DNA from: Guyanagaster necrorhizus
Lineage: Eukaryota > Basidiomycota > Agaricomycetes > Agaricales > Physalacriaceae
Reading direction: 5' to 3'
DNA length: 64,000 nucleotides
NCBI RefSeq assembly: GCF_019112545.1
Contig: NW_025064892.1
Span: 787,921-851,920, forward strand
The translations under genes were made by a program, and so were the position numbers. Of this stretch, positions 33,000-43,204 are shown one piece after another. Below the pieces are notes generated by a model. It did not search any database. It had not been told where the DNA came from and was given only the letters and a program-made list of their open reading frames with translations. Within the stretch, counting starts at the first letter, position 1. The number at the start of each line of letters is the position of its first letter.

Positions 33000-35730
33000 G
33001 TTTGAGCCAACTAGTGAAGCTCTCTGTCTCTGTTCAGCCCATGGATGGTTGAGTTTCTTTCTTAGGTGATTCTATTTGTTGAGTGGTAGTATCAGGTATA
33101 TTTGAATGCACATATAATTTAGACATAGTTGGTATTACAGAGATAATATCAGTCTGTTCAGCACCTGTTAGTGACATACCACTTGATGTTTTAGCCAAGT
33201 CAGTGAAATCACTCACTACTTAGCCCTATCTTTTACCTTCTTAACTCTCATTTCCAATCCAAGGGCTTCATCTTTCTATTGTAACTCAGCAATCAGCACC
33301 CTGAGGTCTTCTTTGGTGTGCTTGTTTTTCTTCTACAGGCAGTCTCATGCTATGTGGCCCTTTTAGCCAGAATTGAAGCACTTTCCTTCTTTCTTGAGCT
33401 GATCCATATCTATTGGCTTACCCATTCTGATAAATATCATGCCTGTACTAGTTTTCTTCTTGCTGTAAGAGAAAGTTGGGGTTGAGCCACTAGGCTTAGC
33501 AAATGTGGTTGTATTGAGGGTGGACTTAGCATCCTGTTCTTGATGCCTCTGACCCCTGATTAGAGTGGTCTATTTTGCCTTCTGCTATTGCCTCTCTTTG
33601 TATATAGTGATGATGCAGGCCTTTCACTCATCATATCCCTTCAGAATGTTCTGCCTGATTGCCATGATCATTATGAGATAGAAGGCTGGAGCTCCCATCT
33701 TCATGTATTCAACCATTCATCCTATATCCCTGACATCATCTCAGACTCTGGCAAGCTTTCTTAGCCTTTCTAGCTCATCAAAGTACTTGAGTGCTGGTTT
33801 GTCCTCCATCTTGTAGTCTTTCATCTTCTGTTTATGCACCTCCTAGACAGCTGGGTCAGTAAACTTGTCAATCACCATCTGCTTAAACACCAGCCACAAG
33901 AGATATCAGTGATGCTGCCTCATGGTTGATCAGAATGTAGGTGTGAGAAGTATCCACCACATTTTTGCCTTGTCCTTGAGGTATGTTGTGGCAAATCTGA
34001 TCTTATACATGTTGAGAATAAAGAAGAGAGAGTACACTTGGAAATATTGATCATAGTCAATGAAGAAGTGGTCAATGTCATCAGAGGCCCCTTTGAATGG
34101 ATGGGGTTTCCAGAAGAGATCTGGTCTGCAGCTGAGAACAGCCACATCAGCCACCAAGATGGTCATTGAGTTTGGGATTCTACTAAAAGACAGAACATTC
34201 CAGATTGTTAGGGATCCTGAGAATGAATGGAAAGAGCCATCATCAGTGACAGGACTCTTCAGTGGCTGTGCCTTTTTGTATACAATACACCTATCTTAGA
34301 TGGTGCAGATAGAAGGTGCTGTGTATACAGCTCAACTAGATGCTATACTCAGCATCCATAGCATTGGTTTGATATTGAACCTGGACTTATATGCCAGTAG
34401 TGGTGCTAGTTGGTTTCCTAAATGATCTTTATTGTAAATAAAAATTGCCCACTCAGTGGCTGCATATTGAATAATATCCACATGCTCGATCTTGTCAGTG
34501 GCAGTGTACCTTTGTTTCATAGGCAACACTAACCAGATGTCATTTATCTATAAAGTGGCTGTCTCTTTCTGATAGAGCTGTAAAAACTCACTCTGGCACT
34601 CCTCCTGTGCCCTTCTCATCAATTCTTCTTCTGTCAGATGCTGTAAAAATATGCTTCCTCACTCAGAGAGGGGGATCCCCTTCTCCCTTATCATTAGAGT
34701 CTTTCTCATTGTCCATCTCACTCTTATCTCTCTTAAGGAGAGAACTGCCATGCAGATTGTAGATGTCCAGAGTGGTCTGACTGTTGCTGCTGCTGAGTAC
34801 TGGGTCCAGCATCACTAGGTCTGAGGTGAAAAGGAGACTGTCTTCCTCACTGCTGCTCTTCTGCATCATGTCTTGCTGCTTCTGCTGCCACTGCTCTGTA
34901 ATATCAGTGGAAGTTTCAATAGAAGTGGGGTCAGAGGAAGAGCATTGCAATGCATTCATCCAAGACTCACTTAAGGTCTCCTTTAGGGTCAATGTGCTCA
35001 CTGTTGCCCTCAAGATCTCCTCTCTGACTTTGTAGATCCTCTTCTCAGACCAGGATATTGTCAGTCCTATAAGATAATAGGTGGTCATTGTCAAGATTGA
35101 GTGATGCTCATTAATGGACACCATCCATGTGGATGATACTCTCAGGGAGTATAGCCCATAGATCAGGCTCTGAGATGGTAGGAGTGCTAGATTCCTGGAA
35201 TGGAGTGTCAGGAGAGTTGACCAAGGTTCTGTTGATAGTGGAGATACCAGGACTCTCTGAGTCTCTTCTTCAGTCTGCTTCATCTCAAGCTCAGAGATAT
35301 CATCCAAAGAAGGTATTCTTTTTAGCCACCTTATACTCAATTCATATCTGCTTCTAGACATACTCAGTAAGGGAATTGGTGTGTTGAACTTTATCTTCTA
35401 AGAGGAGGACTGAATCGACAGGGTCAGTTGGTTGTGGTAGACTTGGTATCACTGGTATGCTTTCTGCTCTGCTTGGTGTACCATAGCTCTGGCAGCACTC
35501 TATTCAGTCAAGGACAGTGGCTGCAGCTTGCCAGTATCTTTCTTCATCACTGTCATCTGCAAAATATATATTGTCAGTTCTAACAATATATGTTCTCCCT
35601 CCCTTGCTATTGGTGCTCTGATTTTTGATATATAACTCAGTGGAGAAATTCTCTCTGCTTTCTGTCAGTGTTGCATATAGGGATCTGTGACTATCATTGG
35701 GAGAGGTGCTTCGAGCTCTTGAAGCCACTC
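33000..35730 (-). pseudogene. GypD#1 gag
   Basis: N-terminal region from about 35728, conserved frame 'DLEGNSEHIDPKGDLK' (about 34950). Capsid 'HPFKGASDDIDHFFIDYDQYFQVY' and 'TYLKDKAKMWWILL' (about 33950-34110), 'DKFTDPAV.EVHKQKMKDYKMEDKPALKYFDELERL'. Zinc knuckle CFNSG.KGHIA.DC (33339-33380), in which one Cys is Ser and two positions are stops. A linker with 'IPDTTTQQIESPKKETQPSMG' leads into the protease. The 232-aa open frame at 34663-35361 is a different frame and does not match the blocks conserved with GypD'#3. Confidence 0.82.
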
Positions 35731-36300
35731 AAGTGGCATCAAGAGAGTCTTGGGCATGGCATCCAATGCTAAGCTTAGAGAGTGCAGTTGAGAGAGTGGC
35801 CCTCATCATATAGATATGGCTGGAGATGTCTATATGCTCAATATGTGGAATAGGCATGTTGAGTCACAGCTTTTAAAATCCTGTAGTCTAAGGGTTGCTA
35901 TTATTTCTGATGATTGCTATCAGAGATTGGGGTGGGTATCAGTGTGCTTCTTCTCTAGAACACTATATAGGCACATTCCTAGAGTCAGTTTTAGATACAG
36001 TTTCTTCTGTGGGCTGGAAGGACTGTCAGGCAGAGGGAGAGATGTTGTAGAAGGAGAGATCAGAGGTGACATTGTAGAGAATATATCAGATATGTTGAAA
36101 TTCTTGATAGTGTTGAATAGTCTAGGTAGTAATTGATTGGTATCTATGGTATAGCTGTATGATCACTAATAATCCTAATAATGTTCTGATGATAGAAGCA
36201 AGAAGTTTGAAGAACTCATGGGTGAAGTTTGGATCAGATGGGTTGATGATAGGGGGCATTCAGTTTCTCAGCATGTTTGAGCTTGAGAAAGGGAAGCTAG
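35731..36300 (-). other. GypD#1 5' leader
   Basis: About 570 bp between the primer site and the first gag block. No domain is seen. It is similar along its length to 52431-52805 of GypD'#3 (for example the GCATTCAGTTTCTCAGCA block). Confidence 0.6.
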
Positions 36301-36301
36301 A

Positions 36302-36314
36302 AGCTTTGAGCTAA
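36302..36314 (-). other. GypD#1 primer binding site, self-priming type
   Basis: Minus strand TTAGCTCAAAGCT, starting 2 nt inside the 5' LTR. It pairs with AGCTTTGAGTTAA in the LTR (36482-36470) at 12 of 13 positions, with a C-to-T change at the other. Confidence 0.68.
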
Positions 36315-36315
36315 T

Positions 36316-36783
36316 TGTTAAGCTCAAATGATATGTGACCTAAACACATGATAAACTGACACTGTCTCACACTTCAGACAATGATGTCAGAGTTCACTTG
36401 ATGTGTTATATGGCTCTGTATTGCAAGATCTTTAGATTAGCTTAAAATAAGATAATAATGAAATAAACTTTAACTCAAAGCTGGAGATACTATAGTGAGA
36501 GCTATGCTACTTATATACTAGTCATCATCCATCTAAATATATAACTACCTAATTCTGCATCCTGACATTATAGAGCATTTTGTCCAGTGTCATTAAGCTA
36601 TCTACAAAAGAGTATTATCTGTTGTTGAGTGGTTACTGTCACATCAAAAAACAATGACCAACTAGGCATACTGTGATGACTAAGCCCCATTTCATGGTTC
36701 TAAGTGCTGGTTAAGTGCTATGACTAAGCAAAGATAGAGGTCAATCCTTGAAATAAAAGATAAAATACAGAAAAATCATAACA
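36316..36783 (-). repeat. 5' LTR of GypD#1
   Basis: 468 bp. A minus-strand TATATAAG box (36517-36510) lies 35 nt upstream of the predicted RNA start at 36482. Confidence 0.93.
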
Positions 36784-36788
36784 TGAAG

Positions 36789-37778
36789 GCTTCAGAAGCA
36801 AAAAGCAATGAGGTGAATTTCACTATCTTCAAGATAAATGGAGAGGATAGCTACAATTGCATAATCAAAGGTGTTGGTTTCCATCACTATCTGTTGATTA
36901 GAAACCCAGTGGATAAGAATAGAGACATATGTAAAGATCTGTTTCAACTCATTGAAGGCAGCTAAGCATTTGTCATTAAATTTCCATGGAATTCTTTTGT
37001 GAGTGAGTCATATAAGAGAAATAATGATATCACTATATTCATGTATGAAGCAGTAGTAGAAGTTGATGAAACTAAGAAAAGATTGGATGTCCTTGACTTT
37101 TTATAATACTAGCCAGTTAACAATGGTCTTGACTTTTTTTTCAGATATGCAGAGTTCTTCAGGTGATAGAATGTAGCTTAGATATTTCAGAAGACTGTTT
37201 TCTATTCATCACCCTTTGCTATATAGATGAGATGATAGGTATGTCAAAGACTTAGCTTAGTGTAGATGCACATAGAGCAAGTGGAGTTGAGGAGATCAGA
37301 AATGAGGAGAAGAGAATAGTGATCCTTCTTGGAGATTTTTTTTAGGCCACAATAATCAACACAAAGTCAGAGTTCACTGGTCTTTTTCTTGACAAACAGG
37401 ACCAGAGCCTTATGTGAAGAGCAGGACAGAGTAATAAACACATCATACAGATTATCATTAATAAACTCTCATAAGGCCTTGAGTTTAGATTCTGAGAGAG
37501 AACAAATGGGTTCAAGCAGTGGAGATGTTTCTTTCTCAAGATTGATTTTGAGATCATATGGCCTGTGTTTGAGTAGGTTTTTGGAGAGAATATCATTGAA
37601 GACATCTATGAAATTATGGTACTCTACTGGCACTGATAAAAGATCTGTCAGTTTTATGAATACAGCTTTGGCTCCAATATTAAGCAAGAAAGGCTGCAGT
37701 GTGAACTGCTGAGCATTTTCTTCTGCACTAGCTTGAACAAATGCAGCAGCAGATATGATGAAGATCTTTGTAGATGCT
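36789..37778 (-). pseudogene. GypB#1 pol: RT with core deletion, PR-RT linker
   Basis: It continues the RNase H and RT of GypB#1 right of GypD#1. Readable: 'ALVLFVKKKTSELRLCVDYCGLKKIS' near 37330-37420, 'VEYHNFIDVFNDILSKNLLKHRPYDLKI' and 'LNIGAKAVFIKLTDL' (37470-37690). Near 37195 the sequence jumps from the post-catalytic block to the pre-catalytic block. About 270 bp present in GypB#2 (about 17300-17560), including YLDD, are missing, so this RT has no active site. The break into GypE#2 lies at about 37775-37779. Confidence 0.85.
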
Positions 37779-38352
37779 TATCAATCCCAACCCCAGGCCA
37801 ATCTTACAAAAGATGATGAAGACATAATGACACCATGGCTATGCTTTATTCATTGATGCACAATAAGATGACAAGAAACAATGTGGTAACTATTGCCATC
37901 CCACATCTGAAACACAATAAGAACTGTAGCATATGGGAAACTCATTATAGCAATGGTATAGTAGTGACAATAACAAATAAAAGCAAGAGCATAGTCATTA
38001 TTATTCTAAACAATAAGCAAAGACTATAGAAAGCAGACAATAGTTGCCTGTAAGGCATAAGGTTCTTCAGACAGTATATAAGACAGTAGTACATACTGAT
38101 GTACTCTAGTCTTGAGCTTAAAGTTTAATACACCTACTACACTCTCTGACTACCTGATGTGAATACTCTTGCCACAATAGCAGACTATACCTACCAGCCA
38201 CAACTCTTCATCTCTCTCTGTGAAATGCTTATAGCTTACCTCATCATTCTTATCATATTTTTATATTAAAACCAGACTCAGACTCAGCATTTAGAATTAA
38301 ACTTTGGCAGAAGCAGTGTTAGAGATTTGTGAGTGTTAGTAAAAGTCTAACA
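37779..38352 (+). repeat. 5' LTR of GypE#2
   Basis: It ends GTAAAAGTCTAACA at 38352. TATATAAG (38075-38082) lies 33 nt upstream of AGTCTTGAGCT (38108-38118). Its upstream half is longer than, and not alignable by eye with, that of GypE#1, so the two LTRs differ in U3. Confidence 0.6.
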
Positions 38353-38353
38353 A

Positions 38354-38366
38354 TTAGTTTAAGACT
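38354..38366 (+). other. GypE#2 primer binding site, self-priming type
   Basis: TTAGTTTAAGACT directly inside the LTR pairs with AGTCTTGAGCT (38108-38118) over 11 positions if two G/A transitions are allowed. The core differs from the GypC/GypD core (AGTCTT rather than AGCTTC), and the change is mirrored in both partners. Confidence 0.55.
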
Positions 38367-38439
38367 TCACATGACTCAGTCCAACAGCACTTTGCATAAG
38401 ACTAGCATATAAAACTCATGTTCAGAAACATTATTGCCA

Positions 38440-40606
38440 CCTCTATCACAAGTGCTTGCCTATTCATTACAGTAACAGGAATTATCAGATATTATGTCAT
38501 ATGATTACTGAGGGAATGAAGAAGAAGAAGAAGAGAACTGGAGAAGTGACAGAACTGACAAAGAGTGAATTTCCTTTATTAAGCCCTCCAACCAGCACTC
38601 TACACACTCTTGAGTCAGAAGAGCATCATTGTTCAGCTATTAGCCCTAGAATTCACAGATACCAGCAGCATGGATTATATCATCCAATCTTCAGAATCTA
38701 GAAGTGTATAAAGTGGAAGAGAAGGATTTGAATCTCCCTCTCTTGTCATTTGACTAGCCACCTCTGATGAGAGAGAGTCAGTATAAGAGGATGATGGCCA
38801 TACAAGCCAACCTTCAATCAGAGATATGGCTGCTCTCACTGCCAACTATCACTAAGGGCATATGTCAGGAGCCCTATCTGAGCTCTACTCTAGGCAGATG
38901 GATAAGTCCAGCCTTACAGCCAGCACATCTCAAAGTCCCTTGATCCAAGAGCAGAACATCAGTCAGATCATCTGTAGAGTTGATATATACAGCCTCAGAG
39001 AGAGCAAGCCTCAGTCTGCTGAATCAGAAACAGTGGATCCATATGAGCTAAGTAGAGAATATGAATATATCCCCAACTAGTGAACCTGCATGGCAGAAGA
39101 ATCTGTCTAGACACTATCAGTGGCTCAGAGAGTGACAGACAGTAGATACCTGCTGGTTAAACACCAGCAAAGAGCTCCAATATCTCACACTGTCAGAACA
39201 CACCAGAGATCTAGTGGACAGAGCATGGGCAGAGACTAGAGTAGCTAAAGTAGTATAGAATGCCAAGGGATGCTGGGAGCCTCCATTTTCTTTCTCTTAC
39301 TATGCATCTGAATGATCACTATTAGCAGGAAGTAGTCTAAGCAGTTGGGAAAGCCAAAACCCTTTTTGGCAGACTTCTCAGCAAGTCTCAGTCACACTCA
39401 TCTGTTTATTTGCCAGAGCAGAATCTAAAGCTGCCAGACCTCTAGCTCTATTGGCACTCTCTGACAAAGGAAAAGACTGAGATGAGCTGGCAGTACTATT
39501 TCCTCTGCCCTCTGAAGATTCACTGAATCATCCTCAGTATGATCAGAGACTATAGTTCTCACCTAGGTCCAAAAAGCCAGCCCTACCACTAATGCTTCCA
39601 CTATCATCATCTGATACTCTGCTCCTATGAGAGCCCAAAACCATAGAGCTCTAAGGAAATTTAAAGCTGACTATAGCCTATAAGTCAGTACCATTCAAAG
39701 GAGAAAGCCTGGACTTGAAATATTTTTTCTAATAATATGAGGCATATTTTGAGGTGTACAGCATCTACTTCTCCATGAGCTCTATTAGATTCAGCCCTCA
39801 CTGAGTAATGTTCTGTACAACCTGATTCAAAGATACTGCACAAGAATGGTGAAGCCTACAAGAACAGTACTTTTATGACCTAACTACAGGACAGTGGAGG
39901 TATCTCTTCTACCTATGATTCAAAGAAGCTGTATAATGACAATTTAAGCTAGATGCAGAACAAAATGTTTATGCAGCCAAGTGGCAGATCTTATGACAGG
40001 CTGACTTCATGGATGTTAAGAAATTCTTTCAAAAGTTTGAAGAGTTAGCATATCAGGCCAAAAAGATATATAATCATGAAGCCATATTAGAGCAGATTGA
40101 GAATGCAGTCTGATCCAATCTCTGTAACACTATTGCCTATAGGGATAATAATTTTCTCTCCACTTATAACAAGTGAAAAAGAAGGATTTTGCAGATGGAC
40201 TATAATTATTAAGTCAACACTCTTAGTCATAGAGAAGCAAAAGCCATTACAAGTGGAGGAAAAGCTGTCACTGATAGGTCAGCTCTGAAAGGAGTGACTA
40301 CAAGTGACAAGAGAATGGAAACTGAAACTGTGTATGGTGGTTAGAGGCAGCCAATGGATATCAGTGCATTCTGAAAAGAAGAAAAGTGCTTCAATTGTGA
40401 AAAGAAAGAGCACTTATCTTATCCCTGTCTAAAACTCCACAAGTCTTGGCCTCAAAGATCTGCTCCAAACACTGCATCAAGCAGTCAGCCTCCTGCCTCA
40501 CACAATATTCAGGAAATGAAATTCTCAGATGAAGAATGGAAGCAGCTAAGTCAGATGTACCAAAAAGAAATGGCTGGATAAAAAGCCCAAGAGGAACTAG
40601 ACTAAA
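38440..40606 (+). pseudogene. GypE#2 gag
   Basis: Readable blocks: 'FKGESLDLKYFF' with 'YEAYFEVYSIYFSMSSIRFSP' (about 39700-39795), 'KKFFQKFEELAYQAKKIYNHEAILEQIENAV' (about 40018-40110) and the zinc knuckle CFNCEKKEHLSYPC (40387-40428, CX2CX4HX4C). It shares block order with GypE#1 gag. Stops are frequent. It is terminated by GypD#2 at 40607, after 'WKQLSQMYQKEMAG'. Confidence 0.82.
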
Positions 40607-41068
40607 TGTTAGACTCAAGTTGCATGTACTCAAAACATATGATAAACTAGCACTGTATTGCATTTATACAGTCACACTAGAGTTCACTTTGTTGTGCTTT
40701 ATTGACCAATATGCTTCAAAGCCTTTATAAAAAAGCTCAAGAGTAAAGTGATATAAATAAACTTTAGCTCAAAGCTGAGATTATACAGTGAGAGCTATCC
40801 TACTTATATATTACTCATCTATTGAGATAAATATAATACTACTTATTGTATCTGTCTAAGTCATTGTGCTCATTGTTTTTGAGTGTTGATACTATCTACA
40901 GAAAGGCTGTTGTTCTTTATTGAGTGTTGTTATCATGTTGAAAGATAATAACAGACTTGGCTTATTGTAATGATTAAGCTAGTCTCATAATCCTAAGTGC
41001 TGGTCTAAGCACTCTGACTAGGCATAAATAGGGGTTAAAATGAAGAGAAAAGAGAAAAAATCATAACA
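40607..41068 (-). repeat. 3' LTR of GypD#2
   Basis: 462 bp, TGTTAG...CATAACA, preceded in the element's sense by CTTAAGGAGGAGGTAA (minus strand of 41069-41084), the best preserved polypurine tract in the window. Confidence 0.85.
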
Positions 41069-41207
41069 TTACCTCCTCCTTAAGACTATCATTCCAATAG
41101 CTTAATTAAAAGATAATTCATAATTATGAATAGCATCAGTGGTATTTATTTGTTTCTTATTTACCCATTGATTAGATTCTGAGCTATAACCCTTCTAGCT
41201 AATCAAA
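41069..41207 (-). pseudogene. GypD#2 chromodomain tail
   Basis: The minus strand reads 'DYLIS.KGYSSESNQWVNKKQINTTDAIHNYEL', the C-terminal half of the chromodomain. The first half lies at 56512-56570, across GypB#3. Confidence 0.85.
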
Positions 41208-41212
41208 TAATC

Positions 41213-41712
41213 TGTTAGGAATATGCCAATCAAGTGGGTTTGAGTGCATACATAGAGACCAGCAGAGTATATGAGTGTCAACAAAGCTATTAGCAATATT
41301 ACTCTTGAGTTGGGGCCCAAGAATTTGAATGGATGGATCAGAGTTCTATCAGAGAAGTGAAGAGGAGTATTCTTTGAAGTGAAATCTGATGAATGAGATA
41401 GAGAGAAGTTGAAGTGAATGTGAAGTGTAGATGGCTATCCAAGTTGATATTTGAACTGAGTAGTTACAATAATTATATATAGCTTTATATACTAATAGTA
41501 GCTAATTCTGAGTCAGATTCCATTGGGTTCTGATGTCAATATTTGCTACCAAGTTTGAGGTCTAAATATTACAATGTGAAATATGGATGTGAAATGATAA
41601 TAGTGAAAATGAAATTAATAGGTAATAGAAAGTGGGTGGAGTCTAGTGAGTTTTGGCAATTGAATCCATAGTTAGTTGAGGTGATATGGAGGCTGGTGAC
41701 ATGCATATAACA
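41213..41712 (-). repeat. 3' LTR of GypB#3
   Basis: 500 bp, equal to its partner. Ends TGTTAGG...ATAACA. Confidence 0.93.
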
Positions 41713-41786
41713 GTATCCTTCTATTAGCATTCTTGCTCTCAAGAGTGCAGATCCTGATGGCCAGTGGGACCACATGGAAGATTGTT

Positions 41787-43203
41787 GTAGCTATGGGAAA
41801 TTTTGCAACTTGGTCAGATACCATCACTATTGCCTAAACTTTTGCAACTATGTTGCCTCTTGCTGCATATTATCACTCATACACTCTCAAGCCTTTAGTG
41901 AGGAAACTCACCTCTGATGGCCCTGAAGGAGGCCAAGAAATTATTCTGTCTAGAATGGCAAACCACAGAGGAAGAATACATGGAGGCCATAGAAATCCAC
42001 TCAGAGTGGAAAAGAGAGCAAGAGAGAGAGGAGAAAGTCCAGATAGACCATGTGGCCTGAGAGGCACAGAGAAAGAAGCAGAGAGGTTGGAGAGGAAAAG
42101 AGAGGAGGTCTGATAGGTGGTGGAGAGGTGGGCAAAGGAGATGGAGGAGGCTTTGAGAGAGGCTGCTCAGAGGGAGACTGAGGAGAGAGAGGCTGCAGAG
42201 GCCACAGCAAGGGCTGAGGCCTCAGAGATAGAGCAGAAGGAGATGGTTATGAAGAATAAGTTGCAGATAACCCCTGCAGAGGCCATTGATTTTTGGCTGC
42301 ATCAAGTGCTGATAGAATAGTTTAATTCTGGCTTCAGTCTTTGCTTCAAGAGAGTGACTGGCCATATGCCTTCAGAGTCTGATGATAAGCAGGACAAGTG
42401 GATGAAGAGGAATGGTGAGTCAAAAGAATCCAAGGAGACCCTAGAGAGAAGAAAGAGGGTGCAAGAGAGGAAGTGGAGAGCAGTGGATCTGGTAGAGAAG
42501 GGCTATAAATGTAAGTTCAGGTTGAGGAGTGTAATGGATGGCAGTGAGACAGAGGTGGTTGCTAGTCTCAAAAAGCAGGCAAAGTTGGAAGTTGCAGGGC
42601 CAGCAGAGGGCAAAGAATTGTTGGATGGTGAAAGTAAGTGTCTTAATTTTCTTGCATAATTTAACTTAGCTTTTGTTTTCAGAAAGTTGTGTGCATTATC
42701 ATCAAGATAGCATGTGGTATTATGCATGACCAGTAACTAAAGACACTAGTCAAGGGTGGACTTGTGCTCACTGCAAGATCAAGAAAACCACTTGTTCATT
42801 CAATAAGGGTATCACTGCAAGTGAGATGATCAGTAGTGTGGAGGTCTTCACTGACCTCCATCAAATTTTAAGATTAATTTGCAAGTTGATGTATTGTATA
42901 AATGAGTTGGTGAAAGAGCTAGTGGATGTCCATGGTACAGTAGTGGGTCTCCAGGATGACTGTGGTTCTGATAATATCTCTCTTGAACCTGTTTTTGAAA
43001 TCTAAAGTGGAGGCCTGAAAGAAGGCCTGACTGGTTTTTAAGGATGAGAGAAATCAGAAGATGAAAGATCTTCAGGAGGCAATGTTGAAGAGGCTGGATG
43101 AGGATATAGAGAAATGAGGAGAGAGTTCAGGTTCTGATGTGTGACTGTTGAGTTCTACTTTTCTATAAAAATTTATACAAAATGTATATAGAAAAAGGCA
43201 TCA
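41787..43203 (+). pseudogene. GypB#3 antisense accessory gene with Zn2Cys6-like cluster and intron
   Basis: A plus-strand gene inside a minus-strand element. The N-terminal region is charged and coiled-coil-like ('AKEMEEALREAAQRETEERE', about 42130-42190), then 'DKWMKRNGESKESKETLERR' and 'KGYKCKFRL'. An intron of 49 nt (42634-42682: GTAAGT, TTTAAC branch, TTTTCAG) is in phase. Directly after it comes the cluster at 42688-42795: C-VH-Y-HQDSMW-Y-X14-CAHC-KIKKTT-C, the Zn2Cys6 layout with two Cys changed to Tyr (one G-to-A each) and a stop in the loop. Conservation of cluster and intron site with 9620-10990 shows this is a real gene of the family. The strand is supported by splice signals and the cluster. 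Confidence 0.65.
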
Positions 43204-43204
43204 G

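Larger units (their letters stand above)
13094..36783 (-). mobile_element. GypD#1, complete Ty3/gypsy chromovirus with GypB#2 inside
   Basis: Two 468-bp LTRs (13094-13561 and 36316-36783) and the 5-bp TSD TGAAG (13089-13093, 36784-36788) define the element. Removing it joins GypB#1 as ...GCATTGTGAAG/GCTTCAGAAGC, which matches the uninterrupted sequence at 44955. Without GypB#2 and its TSD it is about 8.05 kb. All domains from gag to chromodomain are readable, but with many stops. Confidence 0.92.
9040..37778 (-). mobile_element. GypB#1, Ty3/gypsy chromovirus, split by GypD#1 and interrupted on the right by GypE#2
   Basis: A minus-strand element: 3' LTR 9040-9536, an antisense accessory gene, pol C-terminus to RNase H (11090-13093), then RNase H to the PR/RT linker (36789-37778). 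GypD#1 (13094-36783) sits in the RNase H frame with the TSD TGAAG. The right side stops near 37778 at GypE#2. Gag and the 5' LTR are not in the window. Confidence 0.75.
37779..40606 (+). mobile_element. GypE#2, Ty3/gypsy element, left part
   Basis: A plus-strand element inserted in GypB#1: 5' LTR to 38352, primer site, gag to 40606, then cut by the 3' LTR of GypD#2. The left boundary (37769-37779) is inferred only from where GypB similarity ends. Confidence 0.65.

Noticed and set aside
34663..35361. 232-aa open frame on the minus strand in GypD#1
   Set aside because: The frame shared with GypD'#3 ('NEHIDPKGDLK' / 'NENIDPTSDLK') is offset from it. The Ser/Thr/Leu-rich product is a shadow of gag.
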